A program made the position numbers and the translations under genes. 64,000 nucleotides of DNA from Geminocystis herdmanii PCC 6308 (GTDB lineage Bacteria > Cyanobacteriota > Cyanobacteriia > Cyanobacteriales > Cyanobacteriaceae). Below the pieces are notes generated by a model. That model was not told the DNA's origin. It did no database searches and saw only the letters and a list, made by a program, of their open reading frames with translations. The DNA is taken from NCBI RefSeq assembly GCF_000332235.1, contig NZ_CM001775.1:3186770-3250769 (forward strand), read 5' to 3'. Below are positions 63,263-64,000 of the stretch, in pieces; positions within the stretch are counted from its first letter, which is position 1, and every line of letters starts with the position of its first letter.

Positions 63263-63373
63263 TTTTTCTCCCTCAAATGAGATAAATTTTAAAATCAATT
63301 ATGGTAATGATCAGATTTTTTGTTTATCCTCGTTACTAATTTCATCAAATATATATAATTTATTTTACGAATC

Positions 63374-64000
63374 GTGATACATCCCACTGCTATTATTGAT
63401 CCCAAAGCTGAATTACATCCTACCGTCGAAATTGCTCCCAATGTCGTTATTGGTGCCGATGTCAAAATTGGTGCTAATACCATTATCGGTGCTAATGTGG
63501 TGATTTCTGGACCTATTGAAATTGGTTGTGATAATCAGATTTTTCCCGGTGCTGCCCTCGGTTTTGCCCCTCAAGATTTAAAATATAAAGGTGGAAAAAG
63601 TTTTGTTAAAATTGGCGATCGCAATATTATTCGAGAATATGTCACCATTAACCGCGCCACAGGAGAAGGAGAGGAAACGATTATCGGCAATGACAATCTC
63701 TTAATGGCTTATGTCCATGTTGCCCATAATTGTATCTTAGGTAATGGCATTGTGATTGCTAATTCCGTCGCTCTAGCGGGTCATGTGGAGGTAGAATCAA
63801 AAGCAGTGATAGGCGGTATGTTAGGGGTTCATCAATTCGTAAAAATTGGTAAAATGGCTATGCTAGGCGGTATGAGTAGGATCGATCGAGATGTACCCCC
63901 TTATATGTTAGTCGAAGGCAACCCTTCCCATGTTCGATCTCTCAATTTAGTTGCCCTCAAAAGAAATAAATTCGATACTGAAGATATTTCCTTGATGAAA
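63374..64000 (+). CDS. lpxA: UDP-N-acetylglucosamine O-acyltransferase LpxA (cut by window end)
   Basis: 209 residues are visible, starting at GTG (63374); the C terminus is outside the window. Left-handed beta-helix hexapeptides: IHPTAIIDPKAELHPTV, VVIGADVKIGANTIIGANV. The catalytic His is in MAYVHVAHNCILGN (about residue 118). GDRNIIREYVTINRAT and GGMLGVHQFVKIG are typical of LpxA. First acylation step of lipid A. 111 nt after fabZ, same transcript likely. Confidence 0.93.
   Translation, partial: MIHPTAIIDPKAELHPTVEIAPNVVIGADVKIGANTIIGANVVISGPIEIGCDNQIFPGAALGFAPQDLKYKGGKSFVKIGDRNIIREYVTINRATGEGEETIIGNDNLLMAYVHVAHNCILGNGIVIANSVALAGHVEVESKAVIGGMLGVHQFVKIGKMAMLGGMSRIDRDVPPYMLVEGNPSHVRSLNLVALKRNKFDTEDISLMK

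Overview
The window is AT-rich chromosomal DNA from a cyanobacterium. Markers are petB and petD (cytochrome b6f), an NblS/Hik33-type histidine kinase, Ycf66, DUF1822, DUF2256 and DUF3285 proteins, a LpxB-related protein beside fabZ-lpxA, and abundant CGATCG/GCGATCGC (HIP1-like) palindromes. Composition and gene content resemble the Geminocystis/Cyanobacterium group; that placement is inference. No phage, plasmid or CRISPR locus is visible.

Layout. 1-3.7 kb: leuB, then a small accessory island holding a vapBC-type toxin-antitoxin pair whose toxin gene is interrupted near its 3' end by a TnpB-only IS200/IS605-type element; direct copies of the sufD 3' end plus terminator flank the island. 3.7-6.7 kb: sufD, sufC and ruvX, with heptanucleotide arrays at the sufC and ruvX stop codons. 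6.7-14.5 kb: three tandem paralogous FHA-PAS-GGDEF-EAL proteins whose catalytic motifs erode stepwise. 14.9-17.8 kb, divergent: a sigma-70-like protein and a DUF1822 protein. 17.9-27.1 kb: PLD-like lipoprotein, uracil-DNA glycosylase family, Uma2 nuclease, class A beta-lactamase-like protein, Rieske oxygenase, LptA/OstA-like protein, an HpnK/YdjC-DMT pair and a second PIN toxin-antitoxin pair. 27-37 kb: secreted hypothetical, rbgA, initiator tRNA, ahcY, lumenal pentapeptide protein, Usp, nblS. 37-46 kb: small conserved cyanobacterial proteins, a gene destroyed by a MITE, Ctp protease, PBP1A, a DUF697-like protein and a LON-domain protein. 46-64 kb: a STAS protein with a probable ATT start, mini-RNase III, MoeB-rhodanese fusion, lpdA, petD, petB, ssb, tRNA-Asn, an Rrf2-galE-lipoate ligase-rseP run, ycf66, gmk, LpxB-related protein, fabZ and lpxA (cut by the window end).

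Most genes are housekeeping. The parts that stand out are the FHA/c-di-GMP paralog array next to the sigma-like/DUF1822 pair, the reconstructable insertion of a TnpB element into vapC, the sufD-3'-end duplication that brackets that island, a MITE-killed gene that can be rebuilt in frame, and several families of short repeats that sit on gene 3' ends and in some cases supply the stop codon.
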